A stretch of 64,000 bases of DNA from Halococcus saccharolyticus DSM 5350 (lineage in GTDB: Archaea > Halobacteriota > Halobacteria > Halobacteriales > Halococcaceae). This document shows, piece after piece, positions 41,713 through 50,149 of the stretch. The notes beneath the pieces were generated by a model. The model was given only the letters and a program-made list of their open reading frames with translations, searched no databases and was not told where the DNA came from. The stretch spans positions 281,688 through 345,687 of the forward strand of contig NZ_AOMD01000021.1 of the NCBI RefSeq assembly GCF_000336915.1, given 5' to 3'. The position numbers were made by a program, and so were the translations under genes. Each line of letters begins with the position of its first letter. Position 1 is the first letter of the stretch.

Positions 41713-41744
41713 GTGAACGGTTGCTACGGGTGAACGAATAAAAG
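41713..41744 (-). promoter_or_regulatory. Promoter of the isomerase-dehydrogenase-kinase operon
   Basis: CTTTTATTCG (41735-41744, minus strand) is a TATA box 28 nt before ATG 41712. CGTTCAC occurs twice on the minus strand (41713-41719 and 41730-41736), 17 nt apart, a possible direct-repeat operator. Confidence 0.4.
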
Positions 41745-41802
41745 TTCAGGTCGAGGCGGCGACGCCCGCGTTCGTCCCCGACGATCCTGGCTCGGTCTCC
41801 GG

Positions 41803-42897
41803 TTAGTCTCCGGTCGGCGATCCTCGTCCGTGCCGACGTTCGCGTTGTGCTTCCTCGTCGAGAGGGTCTTCGAGCTCGCCCATGACTTCCTCGAAGGCGT
41901 CGGTCGCGGTGAGGAGGCCGACGATCTCGCCGTCGTCCTCCACGAGTGCGAGCTCCTGGCGCTCGGTTTGGAACCGGTCGACCGCGTCGCTGACCTCCTC
42001 GTCTGCCGGCAGCGTCATCGGCGGCGTGGCGAGCTCCTCGATGCCGATCTCGCCGTTCGTGAGGTCGTCGTACCGGCTCGTGATCGCCGTCAGGTAGACG
42101 ATCCCCTGGAACTCGTCGAAGTCGTTCCCGAGCAACGGATACCGGGAGCGGGAGTGCTCTTCCATGATTTCGAGGTTCTCCGCGACGGTGTTCTCGGTCG
42201 AGAGTGCGGCGATCTCCTCGCGTGGCACCATGACGTTGCGGATCGGTACATCGCCGGCGACCAGCGCGTTCACCACTTCTTCCCGTCGCTCTCCGGAGAT
42301 GTCGCTCTCGTCGAGCACCGACTTGAAGCGTTTGTGGAGGTCCGCACGGCTCTCGATGTCCTCGGCCCCGGATTCGAGCCACGCACCCGTCATCTCTACG
42401 CCGAACAGCCCGAGGGTCCACTTCGCCGCCCCATCTCCAAAGTGGATGATTGGCCAGGAGATCCGCGTAAACCAGTACAGCGGCGTCGCACCGTACCGAC
42501 AGACCTGTTTCGAGCGCTCGACGCCGAGATAGGTGGGAGTCTGCTCGCCGTGGGTGAGATGCAACAGGTTGATGATGAGGAAGGCGAGAATCGCCCCCGC
42601 ACCGACCGACGCGAGAACCGTCCCGCCGAACAGCGGCTCGAAGATGGCTGCGATCGCGGGCTCGGCCACGATACCGACCGCGATGCTCGAAGAGGTGATC
42701 CCGACCTGGCAGCTAGTCAGGTATATCTCCAAGTCCTCCGTCATCTCCCACGCACGTTCCAGTCCCGGCTCCATGAACTCGTCTCTGGTGTACTGCTGGG
42801 CACGCGTCAGCGCGAACTCGATCGCGACGAAGAACCCGTTCGCGAGGATCAGGGCGACACCCACGATGAGCCGCACGACGATCTCGGGAGTGTTCAT
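41803..42897 (-). CDS. CNNM/CorC-family transporter (DUF21 + CBS pair), copy 1
   Basis: 364 aa. The N-terminal DUF21 membrane domain has helices at about 5-30, 60-85 and 90-110 with NGFFVAIEFALTRA and CQVGITSSSIAVGIVAEP. Then come a linker VMVPREEIAALS and two CBS domains (about 205-345), ending ELALVEDDGEIVGLLTATDAFEEVMGELEDP. These proteins export Mg2+ (or Co2+), with the CBS pair sensing Mg-ATP. The usual large C-terminal CorC_HlyC domain is absent. A close paralogue lies directly upstream. Confidence 0.85.
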   Translation of the reverse strand: MNTPEIVVRLIVGVALILANGFFVAIEFALTRAQQYTRDEFMEPGLERAWEMTEDLEIYLTSCQVGITSSSIAVGIVAEPAIAAIFEPLFGGTVLASVGAGAILAFLIINLLHLTHGEQTPTYLGVERSKQVCRYGATPLYWFTRISWPIIHFGDGAAKWTLGLFGVEMTGAWLESGAEDIESRADLHKRFKSVLDESDISGERREEVVNALVAGDVPIRNVMVPREEIAALSTENTVAENLEIMEEHSRSRYPLLGNDFDEFQGIVYLTAITSRYDDLTNGEIGIEELATPPMTLPADEEVSDAVDRFQTERQELALVEDDGEIVGLLTATDAFEEVMGELEDPLDEEAQRERRHGRGSPTGD

Positions 42898-42994
42898 CGG
42901 GCCACCTCCGGGGGCGATCGGGTCGACCCCTCGTGTGGGATGTCCGCTGGCGTCGTCCGGACGGTTCTCCCATCAGCGGACCGGAACCGATCGA

Positions 42995-44110
42995 TCATGC
43001 CAGATCACCTTGTGAGTCGAGACGCCCAGACTCCTCCCGACGCTGGGCTCGCTCGTAGACGTCGATGGGGTCTTCGAGCTCGCCCATGACCTCCTCGAAG
43101 GCGTCGGTCGCGGTGAGCAGGCCGACGATCTCGCCGTCCTCGGTCACGAGCGCGAGTTCCTGATTTTCCGCCTGGAACCGGTCGATCGCGTCGCTGACCT
43201 CCTCGTCGGCCGGCAGCGTCATCGGCGACGCGGCGATCTCCTCGATGCCGACTTCGCCGTCCCGGAACGCCTCGATCCGGTTCGTGAGTTCCGCGAGGTA
43301 GACGATTCCCCGGAGGTCACCGTCGTCATCGCCGAACAACGGGAATCGAAGATGAGGATTGTCCTCGACGACCGCGAGGTTCTCGGCGGGCGAGTTCTCG
43401 GTCGAGAGCGCGGCGATCTCCTCACGCGGCACCATGATGTTCTGAACGGTCATCTCACCGACGGCCAGCGCGTTCATCACCTCCTCGTGGCGCTCCTCGG
43501 GGAGGTCGCCCTCAGCGAGCACCGATCCCAGCCGTCGATGGAGGTCCGCACGGCCCTCGATCACGTCGACTTCGGATTCGAGCCACGCGCCGGTCATCTC
43601 CACGCCGAACAGCCTGAGGGTCCATTTCGCCACTCTGTCCCCGAGATCGAGGATCGGTCGGATGGCGCGTGTGAACCAGTACAGCGGGGTCGCGCCGTAG
43701 CGGCAGACCTGTCGCGACCGCTCGACACCCAGATACGTCGGCGTCTGTTCGCCGTAGACCTTGTGTACCAGGCTCACGATGAGGAACGCCAAGAGCACGC
43801 CCGCGCCGATCGACCCGAGAACCGTCCCGCCGAACAGCGGCTCGAAGATCGCCGCGAGCGCCGGTTCGGCCACGATACCCAGCGAGACGCTGGCGGCGGT
43901 GATGCCGACCTGACACCCCGTGAGGTAGATCTCGAGCTCCTCGGTCATCGCCCACGCACGTTCGAGCCCGGTGTTGCCCGGCTCCACGAACTCGGATTCG
44001 GGGTACTGCCGGGCACGGGTCAGCGCGAACTCGATCGCGACGAAGAACCCGTTCGCGAGGATGAGTGCGGCCCCTGCGATGAGTCTACCGACGATTTCGA
44101 GCAGTTGCAT
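42995..44110 (-). CDS. CNNM/CorC-family transporter (DUF21 + CBS pair), copy 2
   Basis: 371 aa, the tandem paralogue of the gene at 41803, with long identical stretches such as ILANGFFVAIEFALTRA, GEQTPTYLGVERS, VCRYGATPLYWFTR and LPADEEVSDA. It differs by a 4-residue insertion (NTGL region near 46) and in the CBS1 surface. Both copies have the same layout and same strand, 97 nt apart, so they arose by duplication and may form a heterodimer. Magnesium or cobalt efflux is the family role. Confidence 0.85.
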   Translation of the reverse strand: MQLLEIVGRLIAGAALILANGFFVAIEFALTRARQYPESEFVEPGNTGLERAWAMTEELEIYLTGCQVGITAASVSLGIVAEPALAAIFEPLFGGTVLGSIGAGVLLAFLIVSLVHKVYGEQTPTYLGVERSRQVCRYGATPLYWFTRAIRPILDLGDRVAKWTLRLFGVEMTGAWLESEVDVIEGRADLHRRLGSVLAEGDLPEERHEEVMNALAVGEMTVQNIMVPREEIAALSTENSPAENLAVVEDNPHLRFPLFGDDDGDLRGIVYLAELTNRIEAFRDGEVGIEEIAASPMTLPADEEVSDAIDRFQAENQELALVTEDGEIVGLLTATDAFEEVMGELEDPIDVYERAQRREESGRLDSQGDLA

Positions 44111-44143
44111 TGGCTACTGCTTTCGGTATGTCGTCGGTGGAGC

Positions 44144-44148
44144 AAAAA
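44144..44148 (-). terminator. T5 terminator after the Gfo dehydrogenase at 44189
   Basis: AAAAA on the plus strand, about 40 nt past the stop codon on the transcribed strand. Confidence 0.35.
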
Positions 44149-44188
44149 GGCTGGGTCTTCCCGGCGACCTGCGACCGGAGCAGTCGAT

Positions 44189-45286
44189 TCAGTCGAGTTC
44201 GACGGGGGCTTCCTGGCTCGCGTCGTCGAGTCGGATCGCGCGGCCGGCCTCGGAGGAACGGTAGATCGCGTCGATCACGCGCTGGACGGTGATCCCTTGC
44301 TCGATCGTGTTGCGTTCGGGCGGCTCGCCGCGCTCGATCGCATCGAGGAACGCGCGCTGTTCGGCCATCATGGCGTCGTTCGAGCGGGTCGTGATATCAG
44401 TATCGGCGAGGTGGTCGGCCCCCTCCTTGCTGCTCTCGTAGAGTCTCAGGCTATCTTCGTTCTGGTCGAAACACGCTCCCGCGTCGGTGCCACGCACGAG
44501 GAACTCCTGATTGGTGGGGCGATTGGTCGCCCACGCCGCTTCGAGGCTCACCGTCGAGCCGTCCGCACACCGGATGAACGCGCTCACCGAGTCGTCGACG
44601 TCGAACCCGTCCGGCCCGAGATCCTCGCCCCACATATCGATGTAGGCGTAGTCCTCGCGTGTGCCGAAGGCCGATCGCGTGGTCGCCGACACCTCGACGA
44701 CCTCGGGGAAATCGAGGAAGAACAGCGAGAGATCGATCGCGTGAACCCCGATGTCGATCAGCGATCCACCGCCGGAGGTGGCACGACTCGTAAACCATGA
44801 CCCACGGCCTGGAATCCCCCGCCGCCGGATATAGTTCGCCTCGACGTGGCGCGTGGTGCCGAACCGCCCCTGCTCCTGGAAGCGTTTCAGCACCTCGACC
44901 GGGTTGGTGAAGCGATTCTTGAACCCCGTCATGACGAACCCATCGCTTTCGGCGGCGGCGGCGGCGATCCCTTCGGCGCTCTCGATCGAGTGTGCGAGCG
45001 GTTTTTCGAGGAGAACGTCGACGTCGTGCTCGAGCGCACCGACGGCGTACTCCTCGTGAAAGCGATTCGGCGTCGCGATGATTACTGCATCGGCGACCGC
45101 GAACAGTTCGTCTGCCGTCTCGTAGGTGGTGGTCGCATACGCGTCCGCAAAGCGTGCGCGAACGTCGGGGTCGACGTCGACGCCACCGACGAGATCGACC
45201 CCGTGATCGACTAGCCGGTCGGCGTGGAATCGGCCGATGTTCCCGAGGCCGACGATCCCGACTTTTGGAGGGGAAGAAGAGGACAC
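44189..45286 (-). CDS. Gfo/Idh/MocA-family dehydrogenase linked to the sugar ABC operon
   Basis: 365 aa. Rossmann motif VGIVGLGNIGRFHADRL (residues 9-25), EKP motif in LLEKPLAHSIES near 97, and GGSLIDIGVHAIDLSLFF with the catalytic D-x3-H near 180. It follows the ABC transporter genes on the same strand with 63 nt between, so it probably oxidises the imported sugar or polyol. Haloferax sugar dehydrogenases such as the xylose enzyme belong to this superfamily. Confidence 0.86.
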   Translation of the reverse strand: MSSSSPPKVGIVGLGNIGRFHADRLVDHGVDLVGGVDVDPDVRARFADAYATTTYETADELFAVADAVIIATPNRFHEEYAVGALEHDVDVLLEKPLAHSIESAEGIAAAAAESDGFVMTGFKNRFTNPVEVLKRFQEQGRFGTTRHVEANYIRRRGIPGRGSWFTSRATSGGGSLIDIGVHAIDLSLFFLDFPEVVEVSATTRSAFGTREDYAYIDMWGEDLGPDGFDVDDSVSAFIRCADGSTVSLEAAWATNRPTNQEFLVRGTDAGACFDQNEDSLRLYESSKEGADHLADTDITTRSNDAMMAEQRAFLDAIERGEPPERNTIEQGITVQRVIDAIYRSSEAGRAIRLDDASQEAPVELD

Positions 45287-45349
45287 GAACGCCGTCTAGG
45301 GTGTCCCGGGTTGTAAGAATACCGTTCTGTGGTCGGTTCGAATCAGATT

Positions 45350-45553
45350 TCAATACAGTTGGCGCTCGCGCTCCTCGCGCTCGGCCTCGCGTTCTGCCTC
45401 TTCCTTCTGGCGTCGTCGCCCGCGGCGGTACTGGCGGACGAGGGGAATGAGCTTGTTCTTGACATCGAGGACGAACGAGACGAGCCCGTACGCCCAGAAG
45501 ACGAACAGCAACGACATCCCACCGACGTAGAACAGACCGAACTCCGTAACCAT
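45350..45553 (-). CDS. Small membrane protein of the sugar ABC operon
   Basis: 67 aa, MVTEFGLFYVGGMSLLFVFW.... One long hydrophobic helix (about 4-30) with aromatic residues is followed by a highly charged Arg/Glu/Lys-rich helix (residues 38-67, RQYRRGRRRQKEEAER-type), likely a cytoplasmic coiled coil. It starts 2 nt after the ATPase stop, so it is an operon member. I recall similar small proteins after CUT1-type operons in haloarchaea. A role in assembling or anchoring the transporter is inference. Confidence 0.65.
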   Translation of the reverse strand: MVTEFGLFYVGGMSLLFVFWAYGLVSFVLDVKNKLIPLVRQYRRGRRRQKEEAEREAEREERERQLY

Positions 45554-45555
45554 GG

Positions 45556-46737
45556 TCAGTCGTCGCCCTCCGCTTCCGTCCCGGTCGCGCCCTCGGCGCG
45601 AGTCGGCTGAACGAGGCCATGCGCGATCGCCTTGCCCGATTCCGTCTCGAAGAGGTGGATCTTCTCACGGTCGAGCAGTACCCGCATCGTCTGATCCTCA
45701 TCGATGTCCGAGGCGGGATCGACGCTCATCAGGAGCTGATCGCTTGACTCGGGGTCTTCGAGGTCGGTTTCGGCGTCCTCGGCAAGCAGGAGGTAGACGA
45801 AGATCTCGTCGCCCATCGGTTCGAGGACGTCGGTCGTGGTCTCGATCTCCGCGGTCGGGTTCGACACCGATCCCGCGGTGTCTGTGGGATAGACGTCCTC
45901 GGGTCGGACCCCGAGCGTAACCGCATCGCCCTCGGCGACGCCGATCGTGCCGGGATCGAACTCCACGTCGATGTGTTCGGACTCGAAGCCGTTCGCGCCG
46001 ACCGTTCCTTCGACGAAGTTCATGCTCGGCGAGCCGATGAACCCCGCGACGAACAGGTTCTCCGGCTCGTTGTAGCAGGTCAGCGGCGGGGCGATCTGCT
46101 GGAGCTTCCCGCCGTCGATCACCGCGATCCGATCGGACATCGTCATCGCCTCCGCCTGGTCGTGGGTGACGTAGATCACCGTGGTCCCGAGTTCGCGGTG
46201 GATGCGCTGGAGTTCGGTCCGCATGTGGACTCGGAGCTTCGCATCGAGGTTCGCGAGCGGCTCGTCCATCAGGAACACGTCGGGTTCGCGCACCAGCGCC
46301 CGCGCGATCGCGACGCGCTGGCGCTGTCCCCCACTCATCTCGCTCGGCATCCGATCGAGCATCCCGCCCATCTGGACGGTCTCGGCCGCGTTGTCGACCC
46401 GACGGTCGGTCTCCTCCTGATCGAAGTCCCGGAGCCGGAGCCCGAAGGAGATGTTGTCGTAGACGTCCATGTGGGGAAACAGTGCGATGTTCTGGAACAC
46501 CATCGCGACCCCGCGATCCTTCGGCGGGAGATTCGTCACCTCCCGATCCCCGATGTGGATGGTTCCCTCGGTGGGCGTGGTCAGCCCGGCGACGGTCTCC
46601 ATCGTCGTCGACTTCCCACAGCCCGACGGGCCGACCAGCGTGACGAACTCGCCGTCCGGGATTTCGAGGTTCATGTCGTCGACCGCGACGACGTCGTCGT
46701 AGCGTTTCGAGACGTTTTCGAGTGTGACTTTTGCCAT
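45556..46737 (-). CDS. Sugar ABC transporter ATP-binding protein (MalK/UgpC type)
   Basis: 393 aa. Walker A GPSGCGKSTT (near 36), Q-loop VFQNIALFPHMD, signature MSGGQRQRVAIARAL, Walker B DVFLMDEPLANLD, and switch His in VTHDQAEAMTMSDR. The C-terminal third (about 240-393) is a TOBE/MOP regulatory domain (VTLGVRPEDVYP), as in CUT1 importers, where one ATPase forms a homodimer. It powers the two permeases upstream. An acidic haloarchaeal insertion is present in the C-terminal domain (AEDAETDLEDPESSD). Confidence 0.93.
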   Translation of the reverse strand: MAKVTLENVSKRYDDVVAVDDMNLEIPDGEFVTLVGPSGCGKSTTMETVAGLTTPTEGTIHIGDREVTNLPPKDRGVAMVFQNIALFPHMDVYDNISFGLRLRDFDQEETDRRVDNAAETVQMGGMLDRMPSEMSGGQRQRVAIARALVREPDVFLMDEPLANLDAKLRVHMRTELQRIHRELGTTVIYVTHDQAEAMTMSDRIAVIDGGKLQQIAPPLTCYNEPENLFVAGFIGSPSMNFVEGTVGANGFESEHIDVEFDPGTIGVAEGDAVTLGVRPEDVYPTDTAGSVSNPTAEIETTTDVLEPMGDEIFVYLLLAEDAETDLEDPESSDQLLMSVDPASDIDEDQTMRVLLDREKIHLFETESGKAIAHGLVQPTRAEGATGTEAEGDD

Positions 46738-46743
46738 GATGTA

Positions 46744-47691
46744 TCACTCCTTGAGTGCGCCGCTGGTGAGGCCGCTGACGATGCGTTCTTGGGCGATGAC
46801 CACGAGGATCGCGACCGGCAACACGCCGACGATGCTCGCGGCCGCCATCAGGTTGTACGAAGCGGTGTACTGGGTCTGATACCCCAGAATCCCCCACACG
46901 ATGGGGGCCCAGTTCTTCGCCTGTCCGTCCGTCATCAGGAAGGAAAAGAAGAACTCGTTGTACACGTTGATGAAGGTGAGTACGCCCGCGGTCGCCACGC
47001 CGGGTGCCGACAACGGGATGATGACCCGAAAGAGCGCCCCGAGCCTGGTGGTGCCCTCGACCCGGGCGGCGTCCTCCAGTCCGTCCGGAATCTGCCCGTA
47101 GAACGTGGTGAGGATGAATATCGACAGCGGCATGAACAGCGCGCTGAACGGCAGTATCATCGCTCCCGGCGTGTTGAACAACATCGGACTGCTCACGCCG
47201 AGTATCTCGATGTTCCCGGTGAACAACCGAAACAGCGGCAGGAGAAACGCCGCCGGTGGGAAATACGAGATGGCGAGCACGAGGATCATCAACACACCTC
47301 GGCCTGGGAAATCGAGTCGTCCGAAGACGTAGCCCGCGAGACTTGCCAACACGAGGACGATGATCGTCGTCGCCACCGCGAGCACGAAGCTGTTGAAGAG
47401 GTAGACATGGAACGGCAGGCGCTCGAAAATTTCGACGAATGCGCCGGGATTGAATCCCTTCGGGAGCAATCCCATGTCGACGATGGCGGCCTCGGGCGTG
47501 AGCGCGAGCACCAACAGCCAGTAGAAGGGGAACAGCGTCGTGATGAGGAAGAAAATCGTCACGATGTAGAACATCGCCCGGTAGGTTCGTTCGGGGTTGG
47601 ATATCGAACTCTGCACCCAGCGGGTGAACGGACCGCCTTCGTCCTCGCTGGACTGCTGTTCGCTGGCTTGTGCGCCCGCCATCTCAGACAC
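46744..47691 (-). CDS. Sugar ABC transporter permease (MalG type)
   Basis: 315 aa, six membrane helices after a 35-residue cytoplasmic N-terminus. The EAA loop that docks on the ATPase is DGLEDAARVEGTTRLGALFR...IPLSAPG near 190-215. It pairs with the MalF-type permease whose stop codon it overlaps by 8 nt (47684-47691). The C-terminal ERIVSGLTSGALKE is the usual MalG end. Confidence 0.92.
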   Translation of the reverse strand: MSEMAGAQASEQQSSEDEGGPFTRWVQSSISNPERTYRAMFYIVTIFFLITTLFPFYWLLVLALTPEAAIVDMGLLPKGFNPGAFVEIFERLPFHVYLFNSFVLAVATTIIVLVLASLAGYVFGRLDFPGRGVLMILVLAISYFPPAAFLLPLFRLFTGNIEILGVSSPMLFNTPGAMILPFSALFMPLSIFILTTFYGQIPDGLEDAARVEGTTRLGALFRVIIPLSAPGVATAGVLTFINVYNEFFFSFLMTDGQAKNWAPIVWGILGYQTQYTASYNLMAAASIVGVLPVAILVVIAQERIVSGLTSGALKE

Positions 47692-48670
47692 TCCCCTGTG
47701 AGCCGCGCCAGTATCTGACGATGTACACCGAGACCACGATGCCGATGATCGCCGCCGTCACGAACGCCACCGCCGAGGCCGTGCCGTACCGACGGGTGCT
47801 GAACGTCGTAACGACCAGACACGACAGCGACGGCACCGTCGTACAGCTTGAGGTCGTCTCGATCAACCCGTAAACCCGCATCGCCGCAATCGTCCGGAAG
47901 AGCATGGCAACCAGAACGGTGGGCAGTATCAGCGGGAAGGTTATCATCTTGAACTGCTGCCACTTTGTCGCGCCCGAAACCTTCGCCACGTCGTAGAGGC
48001 TCCTGTCGACGCTCTGGAGCCCGGCGAGAATCAACAGCGCCATGAATGCTGTTGTCTTCCAGACGTCAGCGAGAATGATGATGGGAAGCGCCTCGGCGCT
48101 GTTGACCAGCGGCGTTCCCGACATGCCGAGTGCCTGGACGACGTCGACGCCGAAACCGATACCGGGCTGAAAGAGCAGGAAGAAGATCATCCCCTGGATG
48201 ACGATGGGCACCGCCCACGGGATGATGATGGCCACGCGGACCCAGCGCCGACCCCGGAAGTCCTGGTCGAGCACGAGCGCCTGCCCGAATCCGATCAGCG
48301 TCTCGAAGAGCACGCTGACGATGGTGAAGATGAACGTGACGACCAGCGCGCTCTGGAACGGCGCTGACGGGTCGAAGAACGGCTGTGGCAGCGCCACGGT
48401 ATCGAGTTGCCCGGTCAGCAGGTTCACGTAGTTTTCGAAGCCGACGAACTCCCCGAGTTGGTCCGCGCCACGGATGCTGTCAGCGTGCAGCGACATCTCG
48501 AAGGTGCTCACGAGCGGCCAGATCGCGATCACCGCGAGTAACAGGAACGCCGGGGTGAGCAGTAAGTAGGCGAACGCCGCCTCGCTCAGGTTCTCCAGCC
48601 AGCGCACCGCGCTCGCGTATACTCCCGAGCGTCTCTGTGCTCCGCGTTCGGTGGGTTGTTCCGTTGCCAT
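47684..48670 (-). CDS. Sugar ABC transporter permease (MalF type)
   Basis: 328 aa, six membrane helices beginning near residue 32. The EAA motif is YDVAKVSGATKWQQFKMITFPLILP near 228-252. Between helices 1 and 2 there is a periplasmic-type loop with FVGFENYVNLL, common in CUT1 permeases. It starts 3 nt after the binding-protein stop and overlaps the MalG-type gene, so the three are one operon. Confidence 0.92.
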   Translation of the reverse strand: MATEQPTERGAQRRSGVYASAVRWLENLSEAAFAYLLLTPAFLLLAVIAIWPLVSTFEMSLHADSIRGADQLGEFVGFENYVNLLTGQLDTVALPQPFFDPSAPFQSALVVTFIFTIVSVLFETLIGFGQALVLDQDFRGRRWVRVAIIIPWAVPIVIQGMIFFLLFQPGIGFGVDVVQALGMSGTPLVNSAEALPIIILADVWKTTAFMALLILAGLQSVDRSLYDVAKVSGATKWQQFKMITFPLILPTVLVAMLFRTIAAMRVYGLIETTSSCTTVPSLSCLVVTTFSTRRYGTASAVAFVTAAIIGIVVSVYIVRYWRGSQGSV

Positions 48671-48673
48671 GGT

Positions 48674-50125
48674 TCAGTTGTTGTAGTCCTCGATCTGTTC
48701 GAGTTGACTCTGCAGCGTGCTCATCGCCTGCTTCGGTGGCGCGGACCCGTCCATGCCGGCGTGGACCTGCTGGGCGATTTTGCCCGATTCCTGCGGCCAG
48801 ACCACGCTGGCAGGACGGGGAATCGAGTTCTTCCCGGCAACCTGGAGCGTATCGATGTACTTGCCGACGGTAGGGATTTGCTTCGCCTCTCGTGTGGCGA
48901 GGAGCTGTTGGTTCGGTGGTAGAAGACCGAGTATCTCGAACAGCTTGATCTGGAAGGACGGCTGTGTTAGTGCCCCGACTACCTCCATGGCCTGTTCTTT
49001 TTTAGAGGTGTTCGGGTTTACGCCGATGTGCCATCCACCGAGTGCCGCCATCGGGCCGCCGATGTTCTTGTACTTGGAGTTCTGCTCCGTGGTGGCGTAG
49101 GGCATCGGCATGACGCCGAGTTTGTCCCCGAGCGCGTCCTCTGCGCCGGCGGCGGCGATCGCGTACGGCCATTGACGCAACGCGACCATGTTGCCGGCGG
49201 TGAACGGACTCAGCGAGGAGTCCTCGATCCAACTGAGCACCGCGTTCGGGGAGATCTGCTCGTAACCATCGAGCGTGTTTGGAGCGTTCGACCCGAAGAT
49301 GAACGTCTTGAGCATTTTGACCGCGTTAATGACGGGCTGTTCATTGACCGTCACGGGCCGATTGCCGACGGGGCCGAGCAGGGTGTCGCGGCCACCGAAG
49401 TACGCGCCACCCCAGCTGCTCATGAACTCATTGAAGTTACAACAGGAAAGCCCCTCGTAGATGTTTCCCTGCCAGCCAAAGCCGTAGTTGACGCCCGACT
49501 TCTCCTTCGTGTCGGCGACGATTTTCGAGAACCGCTTCCAGCGCATCGACTCGGTCGCCCAGTTCTCTTTTTCGGGGCTGTAGCCGGCGTTTTTCACCAG
49601 ATCCTTGCGATAGAGCATACTCCCGAAATCCACGTACATCGGGACCGCATACAGGTTCCCGTTCGGGCTCTTCGCTGTGTTGACGCTGGCCTGGAAGTAC
49701 TTGTTGTTGATCCGGTTGAGCAACTCTTCGGGCAGTTCGTTGCTGAGGTTGAGCAGTTGGCCGCGGTTAATGTAGTTCAGCGTCCATCCGCTGTCCATGT
49801 CGAGGAGGGCTGGTTCCTCGAGATCGGCCGAAAGCCACCGCGTGTACTGCGATTGGCGCTGGTCAGTACTGGCGGGACCGGCGACCATCTGCAGGTTGAC
49901 GTCATTTGACATCCCCGCGTTGCGGAGTGCCTTTTTTATCGCGGTGCTCTCGCCGGCCATATCCGTGCTGGTTATCCACCTGATGGAGTTCGATCCCGCC
50001 TCGCTTCCGCCGACCGTACAACCGGCAAGCGCCGTCGCGGCCCCGGATGCACCCGCCGCTTTCACGAAATCGCGCCGGGTAACACCCCTGTCGGATGTTC
50101 CTGAACGTGTGTTACCACCATTCAT
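48674..50125 (-). CDS. Sugar ABC transporter substrate-binding lipoprotein (Tat-exported)
   Basis: 483 aa from ATG 50125; the GTG just before it (50128) is less likely. The Tat motif is TRRDFVKAAG (16-25) and the lipobox LAGC gives a lipidated C36. The mature part is a family 1 solute-binding protein (SMLYRKDLVKNAGYSPEKENW, MVALRQWPYAIAAAG, LGGWHIGVNPNTSKKEQAMEVV). It binds the sugar outside the membrane and feeds the two permeases. It has its own TATA box 30 nt upstream, within the end of trmB. Base composition is lower in GC than the surroundings. Ligand unknown. Confidence 0.9.
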   Translation of the reverse strand: MNGGNTRSGTSDRGVTRRDFVKAAGASGAATALAGCTVGGSEAGSNSIRWITSTDMAGESTAIKKALRNAGMSNDVNLQMVAGPASTDQRQSQYTRWLSADLEEPALLDMDSGWTLNYINRGQLLNLSNELPEELLNRINNKYFQASVNTAKSPNGNLYAVPMYVDFGSMLYRKDLVKNAGYSPEKENWATESMRWKRFSKIVADTKEKSGVNYGFGWQGNIYEGLSCCNFNEFMSSWGGAYFGGRDTLLGPVGNRPVTVNEQPVINAVKMLKTFIFGSNAPNTLDGYEQISPNAVLSWIEDSSLSPFTAGNMVALRQWPYAIAAAGAEDALGDKLGVMPMPYATTEQNSKYKNIGGPMAALGGWHIGVNPNTSKKEQAMEVVGALTQPSFQIKLFEILGLLPPNQQLLATREAKQIPTVGKYIDTLQVAGKNSIPRPASVVWPQESGKIAQQVHAGMDGSAPPKQAMSTLQSQLEQIEDYNN

Positions 50126-50149
50126 CACCTTTGATCGAACAGGATAGAC

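Noticed and set aside
45335..45344. tRNA-like T-loop sequence GGTTCGAATC
   Set aside because: No acceptor, D or anticodon stem can be built around it; it is a chance match in a short gap.
45973..47718. Plus-strand ORF of 581 codons opposite the ABC ATPase and permease
   Set aside because: Shadow of genes with full Walker and EAA motifs; composition is His/Arg/Asp-rich noise.
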